From NCBI GenBank assembly GCA_937928545.1, contig CALGJQ010000005.1, positions 100,933-164,932 on the forward strand: a DNA stretch of 64,000 nt, in the 5' to 3' direction. Shown one piece after another: positions 11,101-20,677 of this stretch; within the stretch, counting starts at the first letter, position 1; the number at the start of each line of letters is the position of its first letter. The position numbers and the translations under genes were made by a program. This DNA comes from an uncultured Verrucomicrobiales bacterium (GTDB lineage: Bacteria > Verrucomicrobiota > Verrucomicrobiia > Verrucomicrobiales > Akkermansiaceae). The notes beneath the pieces are model-generated. The model made no database searches and was not told the DNA's origin. It saw only the letters and a program-made list of their open reading frames with translations.

Positions 11101-12523
11101 AGAAGAAGCGCAAGGAATCCCTGATGCCAATGAAGTTGCGGAGGCTCTCGCGGAAGCTCAAAAGGAAGTCTTAGAGGCGACGAAGGATGAATTGAGTGAT
11201 GCGCAGAACGGGGAAGAGGCTCGTGCCGAAGATTTAGCCAAGGCAGTGCAAGAGGCCAGTCAGGCGATGAATGCCGCGAATCAAAAGAAGCCAGAAATCG
11301 CGGCAAAGGAAGCTCAACAAGCCTCAGAAGAACTCGCAAAAGCAGCGGGCGAATCACCTTCACAAGAAGCCCTTCAAAAACAGCAGGAAGCACTTGCAGG
11401 AGCCTTTGAAGCACTCGCAGAAGGTGATGCCGAAGGAGCTCAGGCGGCTTTGGAGAAAATGCAATCGGAGCGAATTTCGGATGCTTTGGAGCAAGCTTTG
11501 GCTCGTGAGCAAGAAGCAGTTGTTGAGGGCGCGAAGGCTGAGTTAAGTGAAGCACGCGCGGCTCAAGAGGCCCGAGCCAATGATCTTCCGGAAGCTCTCG
11601 CGCAAGCTGAGGAAGCTCTCGAAGGAGCGCAAGAAGGTGACGCGCAAGCGGCGGCGGAAGCGGCTCAACAAGCGGCTCGTGAACTGAGCAAGGGCGCCGA
11701 AGTTTCCGCTTCGCAAATGGCTCTTCAAGAGAAACAGCAGGAGATTGCCGAAGCTTTACAAGATTTGGCCGAAGGTCGTCCGGAGGATGCTCTCGCTGCG
11801 CTCGAAGAAATGCAGGCGGCTCGCTCGGCTGAGTTGGCCCAAGACATTCAAAGCATTCCTGAGGTTGAAGGAAATGCTCTGGGCCAAGCTCAACAGCAGG
11901 CCACGCAAGGGGCGCAAATGGCAAGCCAAGCTTCAAAAGCTCAACAATCGGGACAGGCCTCGCAAGCCTCACAGCAGCACGAACAAGCGGCTCAAAAATT
12001 TGAGCAGGCAAGTCAGTCCCTTGCGCAAGCCTCGAAGCAACTTGCCCAACGGGCCGAGCAAGCGGCTCAGCAAGCTGAGAATTCAAGAAATGCTCCCGCA
12101 CCGGGGAAGGAAATGGCCGAGGCTTTGGAGAAAAGTTCTCAAGCGGCGAATGCGAGTGAAGCACAACAAGCAGCTGCCAGTGCGAAGGCTGCTGCGGAGG
12201 CTTTGCGGAAGGCGGCCAACGAGGCGAAGTCCAGTATGAAGCAAGGGGGCAAGCCGGGCGAAGAAATGGCGCAGGCCGATAAGGATGGTGAGCCTGGGCA
12301 GGGAGAACAAGCGAGTGACGAAGCGAAGGAAGGAATGCGTCAGGCGCAGGCCGATAAGGGGGTTCCTGCTGAGTTGGCAAAGTTGGGCATTAGCGCGTCT
12401 GATTGGGAAAAGATTCAAGCGACGATGAAAACTGATGTCAGTGGATCACGTCGATCCGTAGTCCCGGAAGATTACCGTGGGCTCGTCAAAAAATACTTCG
12501 AGCAAGTGACTAAAAAACGATGA
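8159..12523 (+). CDS. Large membrane-anchored coiled-coil protein with four tandem 117-residue repeats (DUF4175-like)
   Basis: 1454 residues from the ATG at 8159; the frame is open further upstream, but only this ATG starts the compact N-terminus (MSKDLPPEIESGLVSLRRRI). Seen: two membrane helices at about residues 26-80, a third at about 155-178, extracytoplasmic beta-rich segments to about 500, then an almost uninterrupted Ala/Glu/Gln/Lys coiled coil to about 1400. Four repeats of about 117 residues begin near 10445, 10799, 11150 and 11501 (periods 354, 351, 351 bp), each with ALA-EQ, AEDLAKA, P-AA--AQ, GESPSQ and AEALEALAEG blocks. The N-terminal layout resembles DUF4175-type proteins of PVC bacteria. 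Its stop overlaps the next start (ATGA). Function unknown; a cell-envelope scaffold is possible. Confidence 0.85.
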   Translation: MSKDLPPEIESGLVSLRRRIRRIQLFRGLLRTAGVLLGGLLLIIALDYFLAPLPSLARTALFFLWLAAILLAAVLFILRPLLGKLPLVRLARWLEARHPETEERISTALELANHPEGVSPELLAELSKEAASDINMLDPNEEVQTKRIRRSMLPVGAALVALIALVAVWPREMGRLLTRAVSPFSELGNAGAFRFEIQPGDVELLEGDEFAIDLTYTGSLNKALELVIEKDGKTLTETLQPTSSEGETHTYSYKVHSADQSFKYLARVAGSESDRFEAKVFPLPRLLEPVVTLQYPPYTSWPDREVSLGNGVQALAGTEVTIEGRFDTPLESAEVVMDSSAFGEASLEASARGTTMSWSGTFKPGVDAAATVKVKHRLGQELDAAKFQLKATEDPAPVVKILTPVQREFRVKPDEQVIITYEVNEAIGLAKAEIELEVNGKPVEALLELLPERVDGEAGRLWEGEAMVFLGSLVNQYKGAREFRMRLALSDNRPAELDGPGVGHSEWLEFKLDRNAESLVRQELRKQDSDIRETVDKAIRDIEKAKQKMHQAKGQLHKEEVSESAEKALAESREKLNEAQKELSELSERMKQGVQEHRRDEVDAVVAKLEEAKKSVENTALQDTPESRHSEMDHALRESQEAVEDLRALQQEIQKDQPKTDDLARLQEMAQKQEELARQAAEKDPDQDWKNKQRQMQEEIRQKVQESPEAKAAAMKSQSERALDLAKEAEALQESQEELAKLAEQSEPASPKMDENQLKNAIAQEQQDVARAAREELADARQDKDEARMEELPKAIAEAEKAVNETRQSKPEEAAKSAQKSAEELAKSADENPSQKAVQEKQEKLAEALEALAEGNNEEAEAALEEAQAMLDPREIAQALAKEQEEALNQAKEELSEAQKGKESRAEDLAKAVEQAQEAMNAARQNKPEQAAKAGQEAADELAKEAGESPSQKSLQKKQEKIAEAFEALAEGKTEEAQAALEEAQGIPDANEVAEALAEAQKEVLEATKDELSDAQNGEEARAEDLAKAVQEASQAMNAANQKKPEIAAKEAQQASEELAKAAGESPSQEALQKQQEALAGAFEALAEGDAEGAQAALEKMQSERISDALEQALAREQEAVVEGAKAELSEARAAQEARANDLPEALAQAEEALEGAQEGDAQAAAEAAQQAARELSKGAEVSASQMALQEKQQEIAEALQDLAEGRPEDALAALEEMQAARSAELAQDIQSIPEVEGNALGQAQQQATQGAQMASQASKAQQSGQASQASQQHEQAAQKFEQASQSLAQASKQLAQRAEQAAQQAENSRNAPAPGKEMAEALEKSSQAANASEAQQAAASAKAAAEALRKAANEAKSSMKQGGKPGEEMAQADKDGEPGQGEQASDEAKEGMRQAQADKGVPAELAKLGISASDWEKIQATMKTDVSGSRRSVVPEDYRGLVKKYFEQVTKKR
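10430..11850 (+). repeat. Four in-frame tandem repeats of about 351-354 bp
   Basis: Internal repeats of the coiled-coil gene. Anchor codons for the xAxEQ block lie at 10445, 10799, 11150 and 11501, so the period is 354, 351 and 351 bp. All copies keep the reading frame but differ clearly in DNA sequence, so they look like old protein-level duplications rather than a recent slippage array. Confidence 0.85.
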
Positions 12524-13563
12524 AAGTTCTCTCTTTTCTCCTTCTCCTTTGTCTTTTCTCTTCTGCCCAAGAAGTTGCTCCGACCGTCTTTGCGAAGTGG
12601 AAGGAGAAGGTAGATCCTTCGGTGGATCGAGGCTTGCAGTACCTTGCTCGTGTTCAAAAGCAGGATGGAAGCTACTCGGGAAGCTATGGGGATTCTTGCG
12701 GTATTCCTGCTCTCGCTGGAATGGCCTTTCTCTCGCGCGGTCACATGGCAACCGAAGGACCTTACGCCAATTCCTTGAACAAGATCATCGATTTCTTGAT
12801 CGGTCGACAAGATCGCGAGGGACTTTATACCGGTGGACAATATGGCAGTGGCCCGATGTATGGTCATAATATCGCGACTCTCTTTCTCTCGGAGGTTTCA
12901 GGAATGGTCGATCCTGACCGTCAGAAGAAGATTAACGAAAGCCTTCCGCGTGCCCTTGCTCTTATTTTACGGGCCCAGGCTGTGAAGAAAAGTGACCGTC
13001 ATCAAGGCGGCTGGCGTTACCATGCCAATTCCCGCGACTCCGATACCTCGTGTAGCGGCTGGGCTCTCATGGCCTTGCGCTCAGCAAAGTTAAACGGAGC
13101 GGAGGTTCCTGATAAAGCAATCGAAGATGCGGTGAAGTATCTCTACGGGAATTTTTCTCAGAAGAATGGCCACTTCGGCTACTCCAGCCCCCATAATCAA
13201 AAAAATTCTCTCACCGGAATGGGACTTCTTTGTCTCGAACTCTGCGGAGAACACGGGAAGCCATCGACGATCAAAGCCGCCGATTTTATCCTCCAAACTT
13301 TCCGATCATTGGAAGGAGCGCAATTTGAATTCTACGGCAACTACTACAACGCGCAGGCCATGTTCCAGATCGGCGGAAAATATTGGGAAACCTATGCGGA
13401 TTGGATGTACGCCACTTACTTGAAAAAGCAGAAGGAAGATGGCTCCTGGTATAGTAAGGAGGCGGGGCAGGTTTATGGCACGGCTATGATGACACTCGCC
13501 TTTACCGTCCCATATCGTCAGCTCCCGATCTATCAGCGTGACGAAACGGTGGACGAAGAGTAG
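12520..13563 (+). CDS. Prenyltransferase/squalene-cyclase-fold secreted protein
   Basis: 347 residues with a signal peptide (MKVLSFLLLLCLFSSAQ). Several alpha-toroid repeats carry the G-Y-W type signatures of the terpene cyclase/prenyltransferase beta-subunit fold: KQDGSYSGSYG, RQDREGLYTGG, GGWRYHANSRDSDTSCSGWALMAL, KNGHFGYSSP and KQKEDGSWYS. No DxDD catalytic motif of squalene-hopene cyclases is visible, so it is probably a non-catalytic or unknown member of this fold. It starts inside the stop codon of the coiled-coil gene (ATGA overlap), so the two products are likely made together. Such proteins occur beside large membrane coiled-coil genes in PVC bacteria (general knowledge). Partner or substrate unknown. 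Confidence 0.86.
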   Translation: MKVLSFLLLLCLFSSAQEVAPTVFAKWKEKVDPSVDRGLQYLARVQKQDGSYSGSYGDSCGIPALAGMAFLSRGHMATEGPYANSLNKIIDFLIGRQDREGLYTGGQYGSGPMYGHNIATLFLSEVSGMVDPDRQKKINESLPRALALILRAQAVKKSDRHQGGWRYHANSRDSDTSCSGWALMALRSAKLNGAEVPDKAIEDAVKYLYGNFSQKNGHFGYSSPHNQKNSLTGMGLLCLELCGEHGKPSTIKAADFILQTFRSLEGAQFEFYGNYYNAQAMFQIGGKYWETYADWMYATYLKKQKEDGSWYSKEAGQVYGTAMMTLAFTVPYRQLPIYQRDETVDEE

Positions 13564-13572
13564 CCTCGGCGC

Positions 13573-14148
13573 ATGTCCGAGATTGAGGAACTGTATGAGG
13601 CCCTAGAAGAAGCCCGCGAGGCTGACCAAGTCGCGAGCGCCTGCCTCATTTATGAGGAAATTCTCACCCAAGAGGATGTTGAGAACGTGCTCTCAACTCT
13701 TCTTTATGCGACCGACCTCATCGACTTTGGGAATTTTTCGCAAGCCGAGGCGACGCTCGAACGAATGGGCGAACTCTGTGACGATGACGAAGCGAAGGAA
13801 CTTCTCCTATTCAACAAAGCGACTCTCTATGAAAAGACGGGCCGCTTTGCCGAAGCGGAAAAATGCTACCGCGAAGCCCACGAAAAGAACACGGTCCGCG
13901 GAGAACTTCTCGTGATGGCCGCGAACATGGCCTTCCATCGTGGTGAGCCCGCAAAGGCAGAATACTTAGTTCGTGAAGCGCTCAAATACCAATGCGAGAA
14001 GGATGAGGTTTACGCAAATCTCGGCGGCTACCTCGCTAGTCAGCGGCGGTTTTCAGAAGCCCGCGAGGCCTTCCAAGAAGTCCTCAAAATCGATCCCGAA
14101 AACGAGCACGCGGCGGAGTGGATCGAGGATTTGGAGCAGGTCATTTAG
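13573..14148 (+). CDS. TPR-repeat protein
   Basis: 191 residues with about four tetratricopeptide-like helical pairs; the clearest are TGRFAEAEKCYREAHEKN, GEPAKAEYLVREALKY and QRRFSEAREAFQEVLKIDPENEHA. No signal peptide or membrane segment, so a cytoplasmic protein-protein adaptor is likely. It starts 10 bp after the upstream cyclase-fold gene and belongs to the same transcription unit. It ends overlapping by 8 bp the stop of the convergent metallopeptidase gene. Binding partner unknown. Confidence 0.85.
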   Translation: MSEIEELYEALEEAREADQVASACLIYEEILTQEDVENVLSTLLYATDLIDFGNFSQAEATLERMGELCDDDEAKELLLFNKATLYEKTGRFAEAEKCYREAHEKNTVRGELLVMAANMAFHRGEPAKAEYLVREALKYQCEKDEVYANLGGYLASQRRFSEAREAFQEVLKIDPENEHAAEWIEDLEQVI

Positions 14149-14866
14149 AGAGTGATCCCCAGTTGTCAGCACTGAGCGGGAGTTCGTTGAGCTCAGCGCG
14201 GGCTTCTTGCCATTGTGGGTGGTTTTTCTGGAGAAGGTCGATGAAGCGTTTGCTGTGGGTGGGTTCGATGAGGTGGATCATTTCGTGAATGATGACATAC
14301 TCGAGGAGTTCTTTGGGCTTTTTCACAAGCTCTGTGTTGAGTCGGATATTTCCAGATTGGTGGTTACAGCTGCCCCACTTAGTCTTCATGCGTTGCAGGA
14401 AATAAGCGGAAACTTTCACTTTGAGTTTCTTCTCCCATTGCGCGATGAGCGGAGGGATGGTCTTGTGAAGGAGGCTTTTGTGCCATTCGTGAATGACTTG
14501 CTCGCGTTTTGCTTGAGATGAGCCGGGGCGGACTGTCAGGTTGATTCGTTTGTGGTCGAGCTTGACGGAAGGTTTTGAGTTCTTCTGGGTGACGGTCATA
14601 AGGTAGCGCTTTCCCCAGAGGTGGTGACTTTCGCGTTCGATGAATCTGCGAGGCGTTTCCCGCGCTTGCTTCACGAAGTTTTCCTGCCGTTGACGAATCC
14701 AAGTGAGCTTGGAAATGGCGTAGGCGCGGGCGACATCGAGGCGAGTTTCGAGCGGAGCGGAAAGGGTGACCCGGCCATCGGGTGGATGCACCGTGAGGTG
14801 GACATTTTTAATATCCTTTCGGGTGACTGTGATCGTGGTCTCTCCGAGCTTTAGGGATTCACTCAT
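14141..14866 (-). CDS. YgjP-like (DUF45) zinc metallopeptidase of the type I RM operon
   Basis: 241 residues. The C-terminal half has the SprT/YgjP-type gluzincin signature VIIHEMIHLIEPTHSKRF (HExxH with a downstream H) preceded by KTKWGSCNHQSGNIRLN, the conserved block of the YgjP/DUF45 family. No signal peptide. Its ATG overlaps the hsdR stop by one base, so it is translationally coupled to hsdR. YgjP-like genes are recurrent companions of type I restriction operons (family knowledge), but their role there is not established; processing or turnover of HsdR, as ClpXP does in E. coli, is an inference. Confidence 0.88.
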   Translation of the reverse strand: MSESLKLGETTITVTRKDIKNVHLTVHPPDGRVTLSAPLETRLDVARAYAISKLTWIRQRQENFVKQARETPRRFIERESHHLWGKRYLMTVTQKNSKPSVKLDHKRINLTVRPGSSQAKREQVIHEWHKSLLHKTIPPLIAQWEKKLKVKVSAYFLQRMKTKWGSCNHQSGNIRLNTELVKKPKELLEYVIIHEMIHLIEPTHSKRFIDLLQKNHPQWQEARAELNELPLSADNWGSLSK

Positions 14867-17800
14867 CAGTAGTCGGGTTGATTTTTGATGATTTCGAAGA
14901 TGTCGTATACAGCCTCGCGATCGTTTTTGAGGAGAGGGGCGATGGCGTTGATAACGGTGGCCTCGCGGGTTTGATCGCCTTTCCAGCCAGCTGGGGCTTT
15001 TTCGACTACAGCTCGATGAATTTTATTGGCCATGACCAGCTTTGGGTCGGCGAAGTTCGTGGTATCTGCGGCGAGGATGCCTGAATCGCTTGGTTCTGGT
15101 TCAAATAATCTCTCTGGGAGGTTGCGGTAAATGGCCGTCGCGCCGGGTTTTCCTTGCAGGGCTGCTGGGAGGTCATCGGCGGCTTGTCCGCTACCCATTC
15201 GCTTGATGAGGTCTTCTGCTCGCTTGAGGAAGTCCTCGTAGGAAACGGTTTCGGCGGCTTTTTTTGCGATGAGATCTTCCAAGAGTTGAGACATTTCGGT
15301 GTAGAAACGAGGGTCGGTGAGTTGGTCTCGGATGATGGTCTTGCGGATATTATTGATGATGCCGTCTGCGATGGAATCTTTAGAAAGATTCCTTTTTGCG
15401 TTTAGTTTCTGGGCGATGGCATCGTGAATGCCAGTTTGGATGATGAGTTCGGAGAGCGAGTGGGAGTCTAGGTTCCCTAAGTCTTCGGCATGATCTGCTT
15501 GAATGTAGGTGTTGATGAGGTAGCGCATGTCCGCCTCGTAGGGCTTAATGTCTAGCTCTTCGCCAGCGTGTTTTTTGATGGCATTTCGGAAGTCGGCAAA
15601 GGCGGCGGTCTCGTTTTTGAGATCTGCGATTTCTCCGGCGGTGTAGCCTGCTTCGATCAGATCGGAGGCCATGGTGGCGTAGGCTCTGAGGAAGGTGACG
15701 ACCGCTTTGTAGAATGAGACGCGGAGTTGTTCAGTTTCATCGAGGGCATTGGGGTCTTGGGAATCGCCGCAAAAGTAGTGCAGGTATTGCTCAATCTCTC
15801 GTGGCTCGTCAACGGGTTCGCAGAGGTAACGGAGGGCTTCGCGGGCGGCATCGAGTTTCTTTTTCCCTTCCTCGAGCCAGTCTTTGACGGTGATGTTTCC
15901 GTCAGTGCCGTCACTATCATCGATGTCGAGGTCGTCAGAAGTGTAGATTGCGATGGCCTCCTGGACATTACTGAAGAGTTCTTTGAAGTCGACGATGTAA
16001 CCGTAGTCTTTGTCGTCACCGTCGAGGCGGTTGGTGCGGCAGATCGCTTGGAAGAGGTTGTGATCGTGGATTTCATGATCGAGGTAGATGTAGGTGCACG
16101 AGGGCGCGTCGAAACCGGTCAGGAGTTTGCTGACGACGATGAGGAGTTTGCAGTTTGCGGGTTCCTTGATGAAGCGCTCTTTTGTTTTGTCCTCGTAGTC
16201 TTTGGTTGTTTGGTCTTTTTCGAGAACGTGCTCGGTGTAGGTGTCGAATTTGTAGCGCTCATCGCTGTCAGTTGGTTTGCGTGAGATGGCATTGTGGTTG
16301 GGTTCAAAAGAGGTGATGATCCCGCAATGTTTGCCGAAGCTTGTGTTTTGAAAGAGACGGAAGTAGTGGCAGGCGTCGTAGATTGAAGCGGCGACGAGAA
16401 TGGCGGTGCCGCGGTCGTTGTTGAGGCGGGAGACGAGCGAAAAATCTTGGATGATGCTTGCGACGATGCGCTGCTTGCGTTCCTCGGCGCTCATGAGTTC
16501 TTCGATGGTGGCCCAACGTTTGCGAAGGATGGCTTGTTGGGAGTTGTTGAGGCCGATGGTTTTTTGTTCAAACCAATCATCGATGGCCTGCTTTGAGGTC
16601 AGGCGTTGCGGGACTTTGCGAGGGCGGTATTTGAGATCGAGTACGACACCGTCGGCGACGGCTTGGTCAAACTTGTAGGTGTGAATGTATGTGCCGAAGG
16701 TGTCGCGGGTGGTTTTCTTATCTTTCTTGAGAAGAGGAGTGCCGGTGAAGCCGATGAAGATGGCATCCTTGAGCCACTTTTTCATCTGCTTGTTCATGTC
16801 ACCTCCTTGGGTGCGGTGGCATTCATCGACGAAGACGTAGAGGTGGCCATGAACCGGGGGTGCGGGGCTTTTGAGATCGGGATCAAATTTATGAATGAGG
16901 GCGCAGAGGAGGCGGGGAGTTGGGGTGGAGAGTTTGGTGACAAAATCGGAGCGTGAAGTGATGCGGGGTGAGGGGGAGTTGCCGCCAATGACGCCGGCGT
17001 TTTTCATGACACCCTCGATCTGCTTATCGAGTTCATCGCGGTCGGTGATGATGAGGATGCGGCCCTCGGGGTCGTGTTCCAAGATCCACTTGGCGAGGAG
17101 AACCATGAGGATGCTTTTGCCGCTTCCTTGAGTGTGCCAGATGACTCCGCCTTCTTTTTTGACAATCCGATTTTGAGCTTCTTTGAGACCGAGGTATTGA
17201 TGAACGCGGGGGACTTTTTTGGTTCCGGCGTCGAAGATGATGCAGTTTCGGATGAGGTCAAGGAGGCGTGATTTCTCGCACATTTGGGCGAGAGGGCGGT
17301 CGAGGAGGAAGTCGGCAGCGGGTGGGGACGCTTCTTCCTCCTTCCAAGAGAGGAAGTATTTTTCGGGCGTATCGGTGGTGCCGTAGCGGAGGCCTTGGGA
17401 ATCGTTGCCAGCGAAGACGAATTGGACGGTGCTGAAGAAGCCTTTGTTAAAAATTTCCTCTTGGTTGGTGATGAGTTGGCGGATGCCTTCGGCAAGGTCT
17501 ACGGAGCCGCGTTTGAGTTCGATGACGCCGATGGCTAGGCCATTGAGGTAGAGGATGAGGTCGGGGCGGCGTTGGTGCCCGCCCTTGAGGGTGACCTCCT
17601 CGGCTAGGGCGAATTCGTTGTTGTCGGGGGTTTCCCAATCGATGAGATGGACCGTCTCGTGAGCCTGACCGGCGGCGATTTGGACGGGTACGCCATAGCG
17701 GAGGAGGTTGTAGGTCCGCAGGTTGGCTTGGTAGAGCGTGTCGCCGGTGGAGTCGGCGGCGACTTCGAGCTTTTGTAGAGCAGCGGAAATGTGGGTGCCT

Positions 17801-17979
17801 GAGTAGCCGCGTTTGCTCAAGTTTGCCCGGAGCAGGTCGGTTTCGATGCAGCGGTTTTTCTCTCGCTGGTGCCAGTCGCCGAGGTATTGGTAGCCCAAGT
17901 AATCGGGGTGGCTCTCGTCAGTGAATAGCTTGATGACCCGGTCCTGGGTCCGGCGTTCGGAGCGTGCTTGTTTGGTCAT
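14866..17979 (-). CDS. hsdR: Type I restriction enzyme, R subunit
   Basis: 1037-residue motor/nuclease subunit of a type I restriction-modification enzyme. Seen in order: PD-(D/E)xK nuclease region (RRPD at D140, IELK with E154/K156, then the QxxxY-type region), SF2 helicase Walker A ([13 protein letters not shown], about 282-289), DECH box at 385-388, FTGTP motif III, and the [18 protein letters not shown] motifs in RecA domain 2, then a helical C-terminus. All catalytic motifs appear intact. It lies 2 bp downstream of the DUF4062/ATPase gene and overlaps the metallopeptidase start. Full-length and probably functional. Confidence 0.95.
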   Translation of the reverse strand: MTKQARSERRTQDRVIKLFTDESHPDYLGYQYLGDWHQREKNRCIETDLLRANLSKRGYSGTHISAALQKLEVAADSTGDTLYQANLRTYNLLRYGVPVQIAAGQAHETVHLIDWETPDNNEFALAEEVTLKGGHQRRPDLILYLNGLAIGVIELKRGSVDLAEGIRQLITNQEEIFNKGFFSTVQFVFAGNDSQGLRYGTTDTPEKYFLSWKEEEASPPAADFLLDRPLAQMCEKSRLLDLIRNCIIFDAGTKKVPRVHQYLGLKEAQNRIVKKEGGVIWHTQGSGKSILMVLLAKWILEHDPEGRILIITDRDELDKQIEGVMKNAGVIGGNSPSPRITSRSDFVTKLSTPTPRLLCALIHKFDPDLKSPAPPVHGHLYVFVDECHRTQGGDMNKQMKKWLKDAIFIGFTGTPLLKKDKKTTRDTFGTYIHTYKFDQAVADGVVLDLKYRPRKVPQRLTSKQAIDDWFEQKTIGLNNSQQAILRKRWATIEELMSAEERKQRIVASIIQDFSLVSRLNNDRGTAILVAASIYDACHYFRLFQNTSFGKHCGIITSFEPNHNAISRKPTDSDERYKFDTYTEHVLEKDQTTKDYEDKTKERFIKEPANCKLLIVVSKLLTGFDAPSCTYIYLDHEIHDHNLFQAICRTNRLDGDDKDYGYIVDFKELFSNVQEAIAIYTSDDLDIDDSDGTDGNITVKDWLEEGKKKLDAAREALRYLCEPVDEPREIEQYLHYFCGDSQDPNALDETEQLRVSFYKAVVTFLRAYATMASDLIEAGYTAGEIADLKNETAAFADFRNAIKKHAGEELDIKPYEADMRYLINTYIQADHAEDLGNLDSHSLSELIIQTGIHDAIAQKLNAKRNLSKDSIADGIINNIRKTIIRDQLTDPRFYTEMSQLLEDLIAKKAAETVSYEDFLKRAEDLIKRMGSGQAADDLPAALQGKPGATAIYRNLPERLFEPEPSDSGILAADTTNFADPKLVMANKIHRAVVEKAPAGWKGDQTREATVINAIAPLLKNDREAVYDIFEIIKNQPDY

Positions 17980-17981
17980 CG

Positions 17982-19505
17982 TTAAGAGGAAGGGGGAGGG
18001 AGATGGGCGAGACCCTTCTCGGTGATTTGATATTTTTGGTTCCGGCTCGTTGGTTTGTCTGGGATGGTGCGGGTGACCCAGCCTTCTCGGAGGAGAAGGT
18101 CGAGGTAGTTTCTTTGGAAAGATTCCCGGTGTCTGATTCCCGCGATTTCCTGAATTTCTTTACTCTTGAGAGGGCTGTTTCGGCAGGCCTCCAGAACCGA
18201 GAAAATCCACGGCTCAACTTGTCCGGTATCTTGTCCGGTGACTTGTCCGGTTTTGGTGTCATCTTGTCCGCCATGCTGTCCGGTGACTTGTCCATTAGGC
18301 GCTCTAAGTTGTCCGGTTTTCCTAAAGATACGGACCATAAAGCCGTCGTTCAGGAGGAATTCGGGCTCTCGGAGTTCAACTTCAGAGCAGCGGCGGATCA
18401 TGTCTCGGGTGCCGGTGCCGAGTCTCTCGACGTAGGAGGTGCGTGAAAGCGGGTCAGCGAGGTGAGGATTTGCGGGGACCGAAATGTGGGGGCCGCGGAG
18501 GTCTTCAAGGGTCATCGAGGAAGGAAGAGTGCCGGGGTTTGAAATTTCCAGTCGGTCGGGGAAGAGCATGACTTGGACACTGCCATTGCTGGCGTAATTC
18601 CGGTGAGCGACCGCATTGATGATGCCTTCGGCAACCACTTCACGGGGGATTTCATATTCGATGGGGGCCGTGACCCCATCGGCGCGGGTGCCGACACTCC
18701 GGTTGATCTTCGACATGACGAAGTCAACAGATTGCTCGATGAGATCAAAAACAGTGCCGCGATACTCATGGGCGGAGGGGATGGGTTTGACGACTTCTAG
18801 GGTATGGAAGTGGGCACACTTCACGGTGGCGGAAATAAGGAAGCGTTGTGGATCCGTTCCAAAAAGAAGGATGGCGGCGTGGGTGGGAATTTGATCAGAA
18901 AGGAGATTGAGATGAGTGAGAACCTCAAGGGGGCTGGTGTCGAGGAGTCGATTTTGAAGAGTGCTTTCGGCGAACTGTTTGATTTTTGTCTCATCAAGAT
19001 CGCTGAGGGTGGCTCCGGGGCAAGGGGCGGCATCGAAGGGGAGATTTTGGATGAGACCTTGTTCTTCGAGATATTGGACAAGGGCGGCTTCGAGAAGGCG
19101 GATGAGTTCCGCTTCCTCAACAAAGCGGCGGCGAATGAGTTGGTCGCTCGCTTCGTGAATGAGACCACGCATCTTTTCTTCACGGAGCTCTTCCTCGTCT
19201 CCTTTGACAAAGATGAAGCGTTGTTTGTGGCGACGGGTGGCTTCTCTGAATTCTCGGTGAGTGGGAGAAAGTCCTTCTTCATCTTCCCAGCCGTATTCGT
19301 AGCCGAAGAGGCCGAGGTAGAGATCACACTCGGCAACTTGATCGAGATAAAGTTCATCGGCACGGATATCGGAAGCGGGGACTTCTTCAAAGAGGAAGAC
19401 CTCAAAGTAGCGGCTGAGGAGGCTGCTGCCCCGAACGTAATCGCGAACGCGAGCGCGCTCGACGGCGAGCTCTTTTTGGACGCTGCTGATGAAAATACGA
19501 ATCAT
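17982..19505 (-). CDS. DUF4062 - AlbA/RecG-C-type ATP-binding - winged-helix protein inside the RM operon
   Basis: 507 residues. N-terminal DUF4062 domain ([15 protein letters not shown], about 1-105), a helical middle, then an HATPase_c_4-like domain (about 280-400) with [22 protein letters not shown] and RLGTGTRDM, the N-box and G-boxes of the COG2865 regulator/RecG-C group. A Gly-Gln-rich linker (about 405-430, repeated GQVTGQ) leads to a C-terminal winged helix (about 433-500). Its ATG overlaps the hsdS stop (ATGA) and its stop is 2 bp from the hsdR start, so it is an integral operon member. Likely a regulator or sensor of the RM system (inference); similar genes recur between hsdS and hsdR. 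Confidence 0.82.
   Translation of the reverse strand: MIRIFISSVQKELAVERARVRDYVRGSSLLSRYFEVFLFEEVPASDIRADELYLDQVAECDLYLGLFGYEYGWEDEEGLSPTHREFREATRRHKQRFIFVKGDEEELREEKMRGLIHEASDQLIRRRFVEEAELIRLLEAALVQYLEEQGLIQNLPFDAAPCPGATLSDLDETKIKQFAESTLQNRLLDTSPLEVLTHLNLLSDQIPTHAAILLFGTDPQRFLISATVKCAHFHTLEVVKPIPSAHEYRGTVFDLIEQSVDFVMSKINRSVGTRADGVTAPIEYEIPREVVAEGIINAVAHRNYASNGSVQVMLFPDRLEISNPGTLPSSMTLEDLRGPHISVPANPHLADPLSRTSYVERLGTGTRDMIRRCSEVELREPEFLLNDGFMVRIFRKTGQLRAPNGQVTGQHGGQDDTKTGQVTGQDTGQVEPWIFSVLEACRNSPLKSKEIQEIAGIRHRESFQRNYLDLLLREGWVTRTIPDKPTSRNQKYQITEKGLAHLPPPSS
18214..18316 (-). repeat. Degenerate TTGTCCGG repeat encoding the GQ-rich linker
   Basis: The plus strand shows about seven copies of a TTGTCCGG(T/C)-type unit at irregular 11-21 bp spacing. 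On the coding strand they give repeated TGQ/GQVTGQ peptides between the ATPase and the winged helix. Copies are not identical. Similar GQVTGQ stretches are known in this protein group, so part of the pattern may be under protein-level selection. Confidence 0.7.
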
Positions 19506-20677
19506 GAGATCAGGCGGATGTTTCCGGTGAGGAGTTCTTGCATCATGCCCTGCTTCACCTGTCGGGCTTTGGCGAGCTTGGTTTCGAGGGCGGCGATCTC
19601 CGCGTCCATGTCGCTGAGGATGGTGGCGATGGCGGTTTGTTCGTCGGGTTGTGGAGCGAGGATTTCTAAGCTTTCGATCGTCGCCGCGTTGAGACTGGGA
19701 ACGCCTGATGCCTCATTGTGTTGCCTCCAAGGGATGAGGCAGAACCGGTAGAATAGAAATTTCGCGTCATTTGGTTCATGAATAATCGAGTAGAAAAGCG
19801 TATCGACCGACCAAAATGGGGTGTCCATGTATTGGGGGCGATCAATGGTTCCCTTGCGCCCGATGAGGACAGTTGGCCGATCGTACAAATATTTGTTCGC
19901 CCGTCCGATCTGGCCACCTGTGGCGAGAATGGGATAGTCGCCAGATGAATCTTCAACTGCGTGTTGGCTCCGGCCATGTCCGATTGTCAGGAGTGCCCCC
20001 AGCGTTTTCACCTCCCACTCCCCGCTGAAGCCGGGGAGGCGTTTTTTGCCGGTGAGGAGTTCCTGCATGGCGCCTTGTTTGATCTGACGCTTTTTGGCGA
20101 TGAGTTGCTCCAGGGATTCGATGAGGGCATCCGCATCGCTCAAGGCCTCCGCGATCGCTTCTTGCTCGGCTTTGGTGGGGGGGAGTGGGATCGAGAACTT
20201 GCGAATACGAGTTAATGCCAGTTTCGGCTGGGCGCCAACGGTCTGGATCGAATCGATTACGTCCTGCACCAACGGCGACATCAAAACGTAGAGAAGGAAG
20301 TCTCGGGAGCAGGTAATATCAGAAATCCGGTCAGCATTTTCTGTCAGATTTGCCCCGTCTATTTCTGCCGGAACTTTGCCGACCATTCCTAAAGATCCTG
20401 CTACTGAGATATAGATATCTTCTTTGTAGATCCGGTATTGCTTTATCGAAGGGAACACGTCTGCTGGGACAAATCTGATCTCATCGAGGTCCACAGTTCC
20501 TCTACCCATGTCGGTCACGCGAATGTATGGGTGCGCTGTCTCCTGATCGGTTAGCGAACGACCGAGAGGTAACCTCTTTCCGCTAGTGATCGAGGAGACC
20601 GAATCAAGTTGGCTCAATTCCCAATCCTTCGGAATCACCCCCACCTCGCTCTGCTTGTATCCCTCCTTCAGTTCCAT
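19502..20677 (-). CDS. hsdS: Type I restriction enzyme, specificity subunit
   Basis: 391 residues from the ATG at 20677, which lies inside the last codons of hsdM (10 bp overlap). A longer open frame upstream is only hsdM read in another frame. Two target-recognition domains are seen (about 25-140 and 200-325), each followed by the conserved helical spacer (EQEAIAEALSDADALIESLEQLIAKK-like and EQTAIATILSDMDAEIAALETKL-like), ending MMQELLTGNIRL. The DNA sequence recognised cannot be inferred. The stop overlaps the DUF4062 gene start. Single complete hsdS; no inverted partial hsdS copies for phase variation were noticed. Confidence 0.93.
   Translation of the reverse strand: MELKEGYKQSEVGVIPKDWELSQLDSVSSITSGKRLPLGRSLTDQETAHPYIRVTDMGRGTVDLDEIRFVPADVFPSIKQYRIYKEDIYISVAGSLGMVGKVPAEIDGANLTENADRISDITCSRDFLLYVLMSPLVQDVIDSIQTVGAQPKLALTRIRKFSIPLPPTKAEQEAIAEALSDADALIESLEQLIAKKRQIKQGAMQELLTGKKRLPGFSGEWEVKTLGALLTIGHGRSQHAVEDSSGDYPILATGGQIGRANKYLYDRPTVLIGRKGTIDRPQYMDTPFWSVDTLFYSIIHEPNDAKFLFYRFCLIPWRQHNEASGVPSLNAATIESLEILAPQPDEQTAIATILSDMDAEIAALETKLAKARQVKQGMMQELLTGNIRLIS

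Noticed and set aside
10431..12380. 649-residue open frame on the minus strand opposite the repeat-rich coiled coil
   Set aside because: Pro/Leu/Arg-rich shadow caused by the Ala/Glu/Gln codons of the real gene; no start context or family features.
18214..18316. Possible CRISPR-like array
   Set aside because: Units are 8-12 bp, imperfect and in frame within a protein; no spacers of constant length.
18804..19751. 315-residue plus-strand frame across the DUF4062 gene and hsdS end
   Set aside because: Antisense to two overlapping real genes.
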